NCBI RefSeq assembly: GCF_014138265.1
Contig: NZ_JACGXL010000002.1
Location: 847,640-911,639 of the forward strand
DNA from: Dokdonella fugitiva
GTDB taxonomy: Bacteria > Pseudomonadota > Gammaproteobacteria > Xanthomonadales > Rhodanobacteraceae
DNA: 64,000 bases
Reading direction: 5' to 3'
Shown here: positions 25,599 to 34,352 of the stretch, piece by piece
Layout of the letters: each line of letters begins with the position of its first letter
Position numbering within the stretch: the first letter of the stretch is position 1
Position numbers and translations under genes: made by a program
The notes under the pieces: generated by a model
Databases searched by the model: none
Told to the model about the DNA's origin: nothing
The model's input: the letters and a program-made list of their open reading frames with translations, nothing else

Positions 25599-26243
25599 TC
25601 AGCGCATTTCCTCGGCGCCGACCAGCACGACGTCGGCCGGACGCTGCGCGAACAGGCCGACGGTGACGACACCGGCGATCTGGTTGAGATCGCGCTCGAG
25701 TTCGATCGGCGCGGTGATGCGCAGGCCGTGCACGTCGAGGATCCAGTTGCCGTTGTCGGTGACGACGCCGTCGCGCCAGACCGGCTGGCCGCCACGCTTG
25801 ACGATCTCGCGAGCGACGTAGCTGCGCGCCATCGGGATCACTTCGACCGGCAGCGGGAAGCGGCCGAGCACGTCGACGCGCTTAGCCGGATCGATGATGC
25901 AGACGAACTTGCGTGCGGCCGCGGCGACGATCTTCTCGCGCGTGAGCGCGGCACCGCCGCCCTTGATCAGGCACTTGTGGCCGTCGCACTCGTCGGCGCC
26001 GTCGACGTAGAGCGGAATCTCGCCGGCCGCGTTGAGGTCGAGCAGCGGGATGCCGCGTTCCTTCAGGAGGCGCGAGGACTGTTCCGAACTCGACACCGCG
26101 CCTTCGATGTCGGCGCGCCGTTCGGCCAGCGCGTCGATGAAATGCGCGACGGTCGAGCCGGTGCCTACGCCGACGATCATGCCGTCCTCGACGTAGCGCA
26201 TCGCGGCGCGCCCGGCGAGGCGCTTCTGGTCGTCCTGGCTCAT
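25599..26243 (-). CDS. rpiA: Ribose-5-phosphate isomerase A
   Basis: Interconverts ribose 5-phosphate and ribulose 5-phosphate in the pentose phosphate pathway. Motifs are [15 protein letters not shown] (phosphate loop), [19 protein letters not shown] (catalytic region) and [20 protein letters not shown]. 214 residues, normal length. The ATG at 26243 gives the standard N-terminus. Confidence 0.96.
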   Translation of the reverse strand: MSQDDQKRLAGRAAMRYVEDGMIVGVGTGSTVAHFIDALAERRADIEGAVSSSEQSSRLLKERGIPLLDLNAAGEIPLYVDGADECDGHKCLIKGGGAALTREKIVAAAARKFVCIIDPAKRVDVLGRFPLPVEVIPMARSYVAREIVKRGGQPVWRDGVVTDNGNWILDVHGLRITAPIELERDLNQIAGVVTVGLFAQRPADVVLVGAEEMR

Positions 26244-26354
26244 CGCGTGCTCCGCAGGCGGGGTTCGAGGCCGCGCATGGTACGCGTTTCGCGGGCGCGA
26301 CTCACTCCGGATCGCCACTGCGGGCGCTGCAACGCGAGCCGAGAAGGTTCCGAC

Positions 26355-26707
26355 CTAGTGCATGTGGCCCATGGCGATCGCTGCGACGGCCTGTAGGCCG
26401 AGGAATCCGAGTGCGAGGCTGGCCACCGCGACGAGGAGCCACCACGGATTCACACGATGGATCGCGAGCCCCATCCCGCCGAAGAATCCGGTCAGGAGGC
26501 AGCCGAAAGTCAGGCTCGCCGGCACGAATCCGATCCATCCGCGCGGGTCCGCGATCATCGCGTACAGCGTCAGTGCAGCGGCGGCAATCGCCACGGCCGG
26601 CGCCAGCCCCACGATCCATGTCGCGTAGCGACTCGGCGACTTGGCTCCGGGCGTCGGACCTGCGCTCGTCGCGTTCGCGTCGTCGCCGCCGGGCACGCGC
26701 TCGATCT

Positions 26708-26711
<4 letters not shown>
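26355..26711 (-). CDS. Small membrane protein of unknown function
   Basis: A 118-residue protein with a polar N-terminus (about 1-33, Pro/Ser/Thr/Ala-rich) and three hydrophobic helices: about 37-56 (WIVGLAPAVAIAAAALTLYA), about 62-84 and about 90-112. It ends AIAMGHMH. The GTG start at 26711 overlaps the stop of the EVE gene in a GTGA, which points to translational coupling. No family recognised. Confidence 0.6.
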
Positions 26712-27160
<449 letters not shown>

Positions 27161-27246
27161 CGCGGGCGAGTCTTGACCGGGAGAGGAGCGAGAGTAGCGG
27201 TTTTTTCCGCGAGCGTCCGCGCGGCGCGGACCCGCGTGCCCGGTGC

Positions 27247-27867
27247 CTACAGACTCGCGACCGGCGCGGTGAAATCGAGCAACTCGCGCTCGGTCGCGAC
27301 GTAGTCGAGGCGCACGTCCCACGGCTGCGCGTCGAGCGCGTCGATTTCCTGCAACGCGTAGCCGACGCCGACGAGCACGGGCTTGCCGACGTCGGCGCGC
27401 CCGGCGAGGAAGGCGAAGCTGCGGTCGTACCAGCCGCCGCCGAAGCCGAGGCGGTGGCCTTTGCGGTCGAAGCCGAGCAGCGGTACGAGGACCACGTCGA
27501 TGTCGGCCGGGGCGAGCAGGTCCGCCGCTGCGCAGGCGGGTTCGGGGATGCCGAAGCGATTGGTTTCGACCGCGGTGCCCGGGCGCCACGGCGCGAAGCG
27601 CAGCAGGCGATCCGCGCCGATGACGGGCAGGAAGTACTGCTGGTCGCGCGCGCGCAGCCCGCCCATCAGTGCGGCGAGCGGCAGTTCGCCGTCGACGGCC
27701 CAGTAGCCGCCGATGCGTCGATCGGTCATGAACTCCGGCACCTGCTCGAGCTGCGCGACGACCGCCTGCGCCGCCGCGATCCGTTCCACGGCAGGCAGCG
27801 CTGCACGCCGCTCGCGAAGCGCCTTCCTGAGTGCCGCGCGGTCGACGGGCGTGGAGGAATCGCTCAT
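27247..27867 (-). CDS. fau: 5-formyltetrahydrofolate cyclo-ligase
   Basis: Converts 5-formyl-THF to 5,10-methenyl-THF with ATP. Landmarks are the N-terminal ALRKALRERRAALP, YWAVDGELPL and the nucleotide-binding GFGGGWYDRSFAFL near residue 150. 206 residues. It lies downstream of 6S RNA, as ygfA/fau does in many gammaproteobacteria, and may be read from the 6S transcript. Confidence 0.94.
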   Translation of the reverse strand: MSDSSTPVDRAALRKALRERRAALPAVERIAAAQAVVAQLEQVPEFMTDRRIGGYWAVDGELPLAALMGGLRARDQQYFLPVIGADRLLRFAPWRPGTAVETNRFGIPEPACAAADLLAPADIDVVLVPLLGFDRKGHRLGFGGGWYDRSFAFLAGRADVGKPVLVGVGYALQEIDALDAQPWDVRLDYVATERELLDFTAPVASL

Positions 27868-28140
27868 GTCATCGGTCCTGCGAACGCTGCATCACATTAC
27901 GCGGACACACGACGCGACGAATCAAATGGATGCCCGCTTGCGCGGGCATGACGCCACGAGGTGTTCCGGCCAGTGCAGCCACGCATCAGGCCGCGTCGCA
28001 TGGACGATGCCGTATCGATCCGCAAAAGGGCTCCATCTGAAAAGTGCGGCCATGGAAGGCCGCTCTGGACTCGACCGTAACGCGCTCATGCACTGCACGA
28101 ACCCGTCATCAAGCCGCTTTCAAGGACGAAAGCAAAAGTA
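27868..28140. other. Intergenic segment between 6S RNA and fau
   Basis: No gene. It contains a REP-like hairpin (27930-27949, listed separately) and a second stem GCGGCC/GGCCGC (28046-28063). On the minus strand the second stem is followed by ACTTTTC and could partly terminate 6S transcription ahead of fau. Confidence 0.5.
27926..27953. repeat. REP-like extragenic palindrome
   Basis: ATGCCCGC (27930-27937), loop TTGC, GCGGGCAT (27942-27949), flanked by GG and GACG. The form NGGATGCCCGC..GCGGGCATGACG is typical of short dispersed palindromes found in many proteobacterial genomes. Only one copy occurs in this window. Confidence 0.6.
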
Positions 28141-28332
28141 GATGCCCTCCGCATGTGCCGGTGCGCATCGAACGACCTTGATCCCGGGGATCAGGTGGGA
28201 AGGCTGACGGAACCATAAGGCTTTCCGCTCGTGGCGGACATGCACACCGGTTGTCGTCTCGCCGTCCCGGGGTCGTCTATAGGAACAAGGCAATATGTAA
28301 GAGTGCGCTGCCGGGCACTGCAGAGGACACCT
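28141..28332 (-). ncRNA. ssrS: 6S RNA
   Basis: Regulatory RNA that binds the sigma-70 RNA polymerase holoenzyme. Identified by position (zapA-6S-fau) and by structure on the minus strand: a long closing stem between the 5' end (GTCCTCTGCAGTG, near 28326) and the 3' end (CACATGCGGAGGGC, 28157 downward), an inner GCCTTATGGTTCC segment like the conserved GCCTTAAAAC, and the hairpin GATCCCCGGGATC flanked by CACCT and AAGGT. About 190 nt, the usual size. Ends are approximate. Confidence 0.85.
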
Positions 28333-28337
28333 GGGGC

Positions 28338-28643
28338 CTATTGTAGTGAGGCCGGCAACAGGCGTTCAAGCTTCAAGTTGATCGCTTGCAGTTTCTCTGC
28401 CAGCTGGCGCGAATCGCTCGACTCGCGCGCGCGCGCGTCGAGCAGCTCGTGGCAGATGTTCAGCGCGGCGAGAATCGCGATGCGGTCGAGCCCCGCGGTG
28501 CGCGCGCTGTTGCGCATCTCGCGCATCTTCTCGTCGAGATAGCGTGCCGCGGCGATCAGGCCGGGACGTTCGTCCGGCGTGCAGGCGACGTGGAATTCGC
28601 GGTCGAGGATGTGGACGGTGACCGGTTCGCCGGGACCATTCAT
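28338..28643 (-). CDS. zapA: Cell division protein ZapA
   Basis: FtsZ-ring-associated protein that stabilises Z-ring bundles. 101 residues: the N-terminal ZapA fold (VTVHILDREFHVACTPDER, LIAAARYLDEKMREMRN) and a C-terminal coiled coil. The ATG at 28643 overlaps the stop of the ZapB-like gene by four bases (ATGA). The 6S promoter -35 and -10 lie within its last 30 bases. Confidence 0.94.
   Translation of the reverse strand: MNGPGEPVTVHILDREFHVACTPDERPGLIAAARYLDEKMREMRNSARTAGLDRIAILAALNICHELLDARARESSDSRQLAEKLQAINLKLERLLPASLQ
28340..28369 (-). promoter_or_regulatory. Sigma-70 promoter of 6S RNA
   Basis: On the minus strand TTGAAC (28369-28364), an 18-base spacer, TACAAT (28345-28340), then a purine start near 28332. 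The -10 overlaps the zapA stop codon (28338-28340) and the -35 is inside zapA. Confidence 0.7.
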
Positions 28644-28858
28644 GCCTGGTTCTGCTCCAGCGACTTGAGCCGCATGATCATCGCCTCGACGCGCGATCGC
28701 GCCTGCTCGTTGCGCGCGATCAGTTGCGCCCGCTCGGTGGCGAGCTGCTCCTGGCTGTTGCGCAGGCTGCGATTCTCTTCCTGCAACGAGCGACACAGGT
28801 CGAGCAGACGGTCGACCCGTTCGCTGATCGCCAGCAGGCTTTGCTCGTGCGCGGACAT
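28640..28858 (-). CDS. ZapB-like coiled-coil protein (TIGR02449 family)
   Basis: A 72-residue, almost entirely coiled-coil protein (heptads through AISERVDRLLDLCRSLQEEN and LRNSQEQLATERAQLI). This short family occurs directly upstream of zapA in gammaproteobacteria and is thought to be a ZapB-like division factor. It overlaps zapA by four bases. Confidence 0.85.
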   Translation of the reverse strand: MSAHEQSLLAISERVDRLLDLCRSLQEENRSLRNSQEQLATERAQLIARNEQARSRVEAMIMRLKSLEQNQA

Positions 28859-28945
28859 GCGACCGAATATAGCGGGAATCCGTGGCAGGGAACAGCGAGC
28901 CGCTGCGCGGATTCCCGGGCCGGTCGACCCGGCCCGCGGCGGTGC

Positions 28946-31900
28946 TCAACCGCGCTCGCCGAGCGCGGTCCGGCGCCGCTGCGCGCGCTCGCGCAGGAAC
29001 GCCAGGCACTGGTCGGCCGGCAGCGGGTAGGACAGCCAGTGGCCCTGCACCTCGTCGCAGTCCTGTTCGCGCAGGTAGTCGACCTGCTCGACCCGTTCGA
29101 CGCCCTCGGCGACGACGTTGAGGCCGAGCGAATGCGCCATCGCGATCACCGTCGCGGTGATCGCCTCGTCGTCCGGGTCGGTCGTGATGTCGCCGACGAA
29201 CTCCTTGTCGATCTTCAGCGCGTCGATCGGCAGGCGCTTGAGGTAGCTCAGCGACGAGTAGCCGGTCCCGAAGTCGTCGATCGCCAGGTTGACGCCGATC
29301 GCCTTGAGCCGGCGCAGGGTGGTGATCGACTGCTCGGCGTTCGCCATGACCATGCTCTCGGTGAGCTCGAGCTCGAGCTGGTTCGGCGCGATGTCGTGCT
29401 CGGCGAGCACGTCGCACAGGCGCCGGATCAGGTCGCCGCGCAGGAGCTGCGCGACCGAGATGTTGATCGACATCGTGATGTCGTGCAGGCCGGCGTCGCG
29501 CCACTGCGCGAGCTGCGCGCACGCGTGCTCGACCACCCAGTCGCCGATCTCGATGATCATCCCGGTTTCCTCGGCGATCGGGATGAACACGCCCGGCGAG
29601 ACGTCGCCGAGGTCGCCGCTGCGCCAGCGCAGCAACGCCTCGACGCCGGTGATGCGGTCGTCGAGCAGCGACAGTTTGGGCTGGTAGTGCAGGCTCAGTT
29701 CGTTCCGTTCGAGCGCCTTGCGCAGCGCGGCCACCGTGGTCGCGCGCAGGCGCGCGGCCGCGTCCATCGCCTCGGTGTAGACCATCCACGTCTTGCGGCC
29801 GTGTTCCTTGGCCTGGTACATCGCGGTGTCGGCGAACTTGAGCAGGTCGCTCGCCGCCTGACCGTGGTCCGGGTGCAGGCTGATGCCGATCGACGGCGAG
29901 ATCACCACTTCCTGGCCGTTGTCGAGTTCGAGCGGCTGCTCGAACGCGGCGATGATCTTCGCCGCGACGTGCTCGGCCTCGGTGCTGCTGCCGATATCCT
30001 CGATCACGACCGTGAACTCGTCGCCGCCGACGCGCGCGACCGAGTCGCCCTCGCGCACGACGTGGCGCAGGCGCGCGCCCGCCGCCTTCAGCATGCTGTC
30101 GCCGGCGGCGTGGCCCATCGAGTCGTTGACATGCTTGAAGCGGTCGAGGTCGAGGAACAGCACCGCGACCTTGCGCCCGTTGCGGCGCGCGCGCGCGATC
30201 GCGTGCGCGATGCGCTCGCTGAGCAGGGTGCGGTTCGGCAACCCGGTCAGCGCGTCGTAGTTGGCGAGGTAGCGCAGCTCCTGTTCGGCGCGCTTGCGGT
30301 CGGTGATGTCGGACGTGACGCTGACGAAATGCGTGCGCTTGCCGTTGGCGTCGCAGATCTCTGAGATCTCGACCCAGCTGAGGAACTCCTCGCCGGTCTT
30401 GCGCCGCTGCCACAGCTCGCCGCGCCAGTGGCCGTCGCGGTTCAGCACTTCGCGCAATTCGAGGTACTGCTCGACCGGGTGGCGCGCACAGTTGAGGATC
30501 GCCGCCGAGCGGCCGGCGATCTCGTCGACGCGCCAGCCGGTGATGCGCGTGAACGCGGGGTTGATCGTCATGAAGCGGAATTCGAGGTCGGTCACCGCGA
30601 CCGCCTCGCCCATGCTGCGGATCACCTCGTGCGCGACGCGGCGCTCGTGTTCGGCGGCGCGCTCGGCGGTCACGTCGCGCGCGGTGCCGCACATGCGCAG
30701 CGGCTGGCCGTCGCTGTCGCGTTCGACGATCTTGCCGCGCGTGAGCGACCAGGTCCATTCGCCCTTCGGGTTGCGCACGCGATGCTCGGACTCGAACGTG
30801 TCGGTGCTGCGGTTGATGTGCTGGTCGAGGCGCCGCTCCACCGCGGGCAGGTCGTCCGGGTGCGCGTGTTCGCGGAACCATTCGCGGGTGAGCGCGACCG
30901 GCTTGCGCGAGACGCCATTGAACAGGTCGCCGGAGCCGGTCACGACGATCGTGCCGCTCGCCATGTTCCAGTCCCAGAAGTCGTCGCCGGAACCCCACAG
31001 CGCGAGGCGCAGACGATCCTCGCGCTCGCGCAGGTCGCGGTGGTGCGAGCGCTCCTCGCGCCGCCGCAGGCGCTGCGCGCGCCACGCCACGAGCGCGACC
31101 AGTGCCGCGCCGAGCAGGTAGAACGTGCGCGCGGCGAGGCTGTCCCACCACGGCGGCGTCACGCGCAGCTCGGCGCGGGCGACGCGGTCGCTCCAGTAGC
31201 CGTCGCGGTTGCTCGCGCGCACCTTGAACGTGTAGCGGCCGGCATCGAGGTTGGTGTAGGTGGCGTCGTGGCGCGTGCCGGCGTCGACCCAGTGCTCGTC
31301 GAAGCCTTCGAGCTGGTAGGCGAAGCGGTTGCGGTCGGGCGCTGCGTAGTCCAGCGCGGCGAACTCGAATCGCACGACGCGCTCGGCCACGGCCATCGTC
31401 AGCACGCCGCTTTCGCTCTGCGCGGGCGTGCCCTGCGAGCCGACGCGCACCGCGGTGAACACGACCGGCGCCGCGTAGCGGCTGCCGACGATCGTCTGCG
31501 GCGCGAACAGGTTGAGGCCGTTGACGCCGCCGAACGCGATCTCGCCGTCGGCGAGCGTCGCCGCGGCGCCGCCGTTGAACTCCATGCCCTGCAGGCCGTC
31601 GGCGAGCGTGAAACCGCGGAACGTGCCGCTCTGCGGATCGAACGACGCGATGCCGTGGTTCGTGCTCAGCCACAGACGCGCGAGGCGGTCGTCGCGGATC
31701 GCGTACACGGTCGCGCCGGGCAGGCCGTCGCGCGACTGCCAGCGCGAGAAGCGCGCGCGTTCGCCGTCGAGCGCGTCGAGCCGGTTGAGACCGGCCTGCG
31801 TGCCGACCCACAGGTGCCCGTCCGCGCTCTCGTGGATCGAGCGGATGAGATTCGCCGACAGCGAATGCGCGTCGCGCGCATCGCTGCGGAAGACGCGCAC

Positions 31901-33514
31901 GCTGCGCGCGTTCGCGTCGACGAGGTTGAGGCCGTTGATGTTGCCGGACCAGATGCGGCCTTCGTGGTCCTGGTACAGCGCGAGCACGCGATCGTCGCTG
32001 AGCCCGCCGATCGCACCGCCGTTCGCCTCGCGCTGGTAGCTTGTCCAGCGGTCCTCACGCGGCTCGTAGCGGGCGATGCCGGCGCGCGTGGTGCCGAACC
32101 AGAGGCTGCCGTCCGTCGCTTCAAGCAGGCTGCGCACGTTCGCGTCGGCGAGGCCGTGCGCACCGCTCGCATCCTGCGGCAGGAACGAGAGCGAGCGGTG
32201 GGTCGGGTCGAACAGGCCGGCGCCGTGGTCGGTGGCGACCCACAGTCGGCCGTGGTCGGCCTGCGCGAAGGCGTAGACGACGATGTCGCCGATGCGCAGG
32301 TCGCCCTTGATGCCGTGCAGGGCGATGTCGTCGTAATACTCGAAGCGATTGTCGCTGCGCTGGTAGCGCTTGAGGCCGTCCTTCGCGCCGATCCACAGGG
32401 TGCCGGCGTCGTCCTCGAACACCGCGCGCACGTAGTTGGTCGCGGTCTGCGGCCGCTGCGGATCGCGGTCGGCGATGTAGCGGAACGGCGTGCCCTCGGG
32501 GTCGACCTTGCTGATGCCGCGTTCATGCGTGCCCAGCCAGAGCAGGCCGGAGCGATCGAAGCGCATGCTCGTGACGATCGCGTCCGGCAGGCTGCCCGGC
32601 GTGTTCGGATCCGGCCGCAACCATTGCGTGTCGCCGTGCACCGGGTCGAACAGCGCGACCCCGGCGTTCTGCACGCCGAGCCAGAGGCGATGGCGCGCGT
32701 CCTCGACCATCGCGCTGATCAGTTGCTCGCCGCTGTCGGGCCAGATGCGCTGCGCGGCGCCCTGCGCGTCGATCACGTAGAGCCCGTCGCCGGTGCCGAC
32801 CTGCAGGCGCCCGTCGAACCGCGTGAGCAACGCGCGCGCGTCGCCGATCGTCTGTGCGGCGACGCGTTGCGGCACGTCGTCGCCGGCGGCGAGCCGCAGC
32901 AGGCCGATCGACGTCGCCGTCCACAACGTGCCCGCCTCGTCGACGTGGAATTGGCGCACGAGCACGCCGCGGGTGTCGGGCGACTCGATCGTCCAGCGTC
33001 GTTGAACCCGCCCCGTGCGCGCGTCGAGCAGCACGATGCCCTGGTCGCAACCGACCCAGAGGCCGCGACGTGCGTCGGCGAGCACCGTGTGCACGTTGGC
33101 GACGTCGCCGAGGTCGGCCCGCTCGAAGCCGTTCGTGTGCGGCGCATGCCGCACGAGTCCCGAGCCGAGCGTGCCGATCCACAACGTGCCGTCGCCGTCC
33201 TCGGCGAGCGAGGAGATCGGCCCCTCGGGCAGGCTCGCGGGATCGTCGCCCGAATGCGCGAAGGTCGTGAACGCGTAGCCGTCGTACTGCTGCAGGCCGC
33301 TGTCGGTGCCGACCCACAGGAAGCCGTCACGATCCTGCAGGAACGAGCTGACCGTGTTCTGCGCGAGGCCTTGCTCGGTGCTGATGGTCTGGAAGTAGAA
33401 GTCGCGCCGCAATGCGTCCGCGCCGGCCTGTGCGGGCGCCGCCAGCAGACAACCCAGCGCAAGCAGCCCGCTGCACCAGCGGCGAAGCGGGCGCGATCGG
33501 ACCGATGACGACAT
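28946..33514 (-). CDS. Periplasmic-propeller sensor with PAS, GGDEF and EAL domains
   Basis: A 1522-residue inner-membrane sensor predicted to make and/or degrade cyclic di-GMP. Order: signal peptide (1-30), two-component regulator propeller repeats (about 30-690, many DGxLWVGT-like units such as DRDGFLWVGTDSGLQQYDG), a Y_Y_Y domain (about 690-765), a membrane helix (about 775-795), two PAS regions, GGDEF (about 1070-1235, intact VARVGGDEFTVVIED) and EAL (about 1255-1505, VEALLRWRS, LTESMVMAN, IDDFGTGYSSL). Both catalytic signatures look intact, so the net direction is open. The ATG at 33514 is preferred over 33613. The neighbouring Clp class responds to this messenger in Xanthomonas. Confidence 0.93.
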   Translation of the reverse strand: MSSSVRSRPLRRWCSGLLALGCLLAAPAQAGADALRRDFYFQTISTEQGLAQNTVSSFLQDRDGFLWVGTDSGLQQYDGYAFTTFAHSGDDPASLPEGPISSLAEDGDGTLWIGTLGSGLVRHAPHTNGFERADLGDVANVHTVLADARRGLWVGCDQGIVLLDARTGRVQRRWTIESPDTRGVLVRQFHVDEAGTLWTATSIGLLRLAAGDDVPQRVAAQTIGDARALLTRFDGRLQVGTGDGLYVIDAQGAAQRIWPDSGEQLISAMVEDARHRLWLGVQNAGVALFDPVHGDTQWLRPDPNTPGSLPDAIVTSMRFDRSGLLWLGTHERGISKVDPEGTPFRYIADRDPQRPQTATNYVRAVFEDDAGTLWIGAKDGLKRYQRSDNRFEYYDDIALHGIKGDLRIGDIVVYAFAQADHGRLWVATDHGAGLFDPTHRSLSFLPQDASGAHGLADANVRSLLEATDGSLWFGTTRAGIARYEPREDRWTSYQREANGGAIGGLSDDRVLALYQDHEGRIWSGNINGLNLVDANARSVRVFRSDARDAHSLSANLIRSIHESADGHLWVGTQAGLNRLDALDGERARFSRWQSRDGLPGATVYAIRDDRLARLWLSTNHGIASFDPQSGTFRGFTLADGLQGMEFNGGAAATLADGEIAFGGVNGLNLFAPQTIVGSRYAAPVVFTAVRVGSQGTPAQSESGVLTMAVAERVVRFEFAALDYAAPDRNRFAYQLEGFDEHWVDAGTRHDATYTNLDAGRYTFKVRASNRDGYWSDRVARAELRVTPPWWDSLAARTFYLLGAALVALVAWRAQRLRRREERSHHRDLREREDRLRLALWGSGDDFWDWNMASGTIVVTGSGDLFNGVSRKPVALTREWFREHAHPDDLPAVERRLDQHINRSTDTFESEHRVRNPKGEWTWSLTRGKIVERDSDGQPLRMCGTARDVTAERAAEHERRVAHEVIRSMGEAVAVTDLEFRFMTINPAFTRITGWRVDEIAGRSAAILNCARHPVEQYLELREVLNRDGHWRGELWQRRKTGEEFLSWVEISEICDANGKRTHFVSVTSDITDRKRAEQELRYLANYDALTGLPNRTLLSERIAHAIARARRNGRKVAVLFLDLDRFKHVNDSMGHAAGDSMLKAAGARLRHVVREGDSVARVGGDEFTVVIEDIGSSTEAEHVAAKIIAAFEQPLELDNGQEVVISPSIGISLHPDHGQAASDLLKFADTAMYQAKEHGRKTWMVYTEAMDAAARLRATTVAALRKALERNELSLHYQPKLSLLDDRITGVEALLRWRSGDLGDVSPGVFIPIAEETGMIIEIGDWVVEHACAQLAQWRDAGLHDITMSINISVAQLLRGDLIRRLCDVLAEHDIAPNQLELELTESMVMANAEQSITTLRRLKAIGVNLAIDDFGTGYSSLSYLKRLPIDALKIDKEFVGDITTDPDDEAITATVIAMAHSLGLNVVAEGVERVEQVDYLREQDCDEVQGHWLSYPLPADQCLAFLRERAQRRRTALGERG

Positions 33515-33585
33515 GGGTCTCGGACGGGGCACTGGCGATGACGGGATTGGGCTGCCGGCAGTGTAGGCAAACGCCGCGGCCGGTT

Positions 33586-33609
33586 CCATTCGCCGGGCCC
33601 GGCGAATGG
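33586..33609. promoter_or_regulatory. 24-bp perfect palindrome
   Basis: Arms CCATTCGCCGGG and CCCGGCGAATGG without a spacer. It lies between the divergent GGDEF/EAL gene (start 33514) and ygfB (start 33724). Possible operator or a cruciform-forming element; no T run, so not a terminator. Confidence 0.45.
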
Positions 33610-33660
33610 TCATGGCGATCGGTCGGACGCCGGGGCCCGGGGCCGCGGCGGGGCACGGGA

Positions 33661-33677
33661 CGCAGGCCAGGCCTGCG
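33661..33677. promoter_or_regulatory. 17-bp palindrome before ygfB
   Basis: CGCAGGCC-A-GGCCTGCG, perfect 8-bp arms around one base, 47 bases before the ygfB ATG and upstream of a TAGACT -10-like hexamer near 33691. A second palindrome in the same divergent region; role unknown. Confidence 0.35.
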
Positions 33678-33723
33678 CCGGTGGCCTGCTAGACTGCGGC
33701 CCCTCCCGCGACTAAGACCGTTG

Positions 33724-34272
33724 ATGAGCGCATCTGCCCGCCATGAGGAACTCGCCGGCGTGCTCGCCACGTTGCGCCTCGGCGTGAATCCGAGCGACCT
33801 GCACGGCTCGCTCACGGGCTACTTGTGTGCCGGCGGCGTCGCCGGCGAGGACGACTGGCTCGACCGCCTCGAGATCGCTCCCGGCGACGCCGGCGCGGTC
33901 CGCCACGAGGCGCTGCGGGCGTTGCTCGCGGCGGCGCTCGCGCAGTTCGGGCAGGAACCCGCGCGCGTCGCGCCCCTGCTGCCGGAGCGCAGTGCGCCGC
34001 TGGCGCAGCGTGCCGACGCGCTGGTGGAATGGTGTCGCGGCTTCCTCGGCGGCTTCGGCCTGGTCGGCACGACGTTGCGCGTGCAGCTGTCCGACGACGC
34101 CACCGAGATCCTCTCCGACCTCGGCACGATCGCGAGTTCGCGCCTGGAGATCGACGGCGGCAAGGAAGACGAGCAGGCGTTCGCCGACGTGCTCGATTTC
34201 GTACGCACGGCGACCGCGGTGCTGCACCGCGAAGTCGACGCGGGGCGGCGCACCGCTCGCTCGTTGCATTGA
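33724..34272 (+). CDS. ygfB: UPF0149/YgfB family protein
   Basis: A 182-residue helical protein. Family blocks are LHGSLTGYLCAGG, LVEWCRGFLGGFGL and LSDDATEILSDLGTIA. YgfB-type proteins occur upstream of pepP in gammaproteobacteria, as here. The ATG at 33724 is used; a TTG three bases earlier is possible. Molecular function is unclear (in Pseudomonas a YgfB protein affects gene regulation; not tested here). Confidence 0.9.
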   Translation: MSASARHEELAGVLATLRLGVNPSDLHGSLTGYLCAGGVAGEDDWLDRLEIAPGDAGAVRHEALRALLAAALAQFGQEPARVAPLLPERSAPLAQRADALVEWCRGFLGGFGLVGTTLRVQLSDDATEILSDLGTIASSRLEIDGGKEDEQAFADVLDFVRTATAVLHREVDAGRRTARSLH

Positions 34273-34352
34273 CCCTCGCCCGTGCGGGCGTTGGGTATCG
34301 CGCGCGAATCGCGGATACTACGCACGACCCCGCTCCCGCGCGCGCAGCACCG

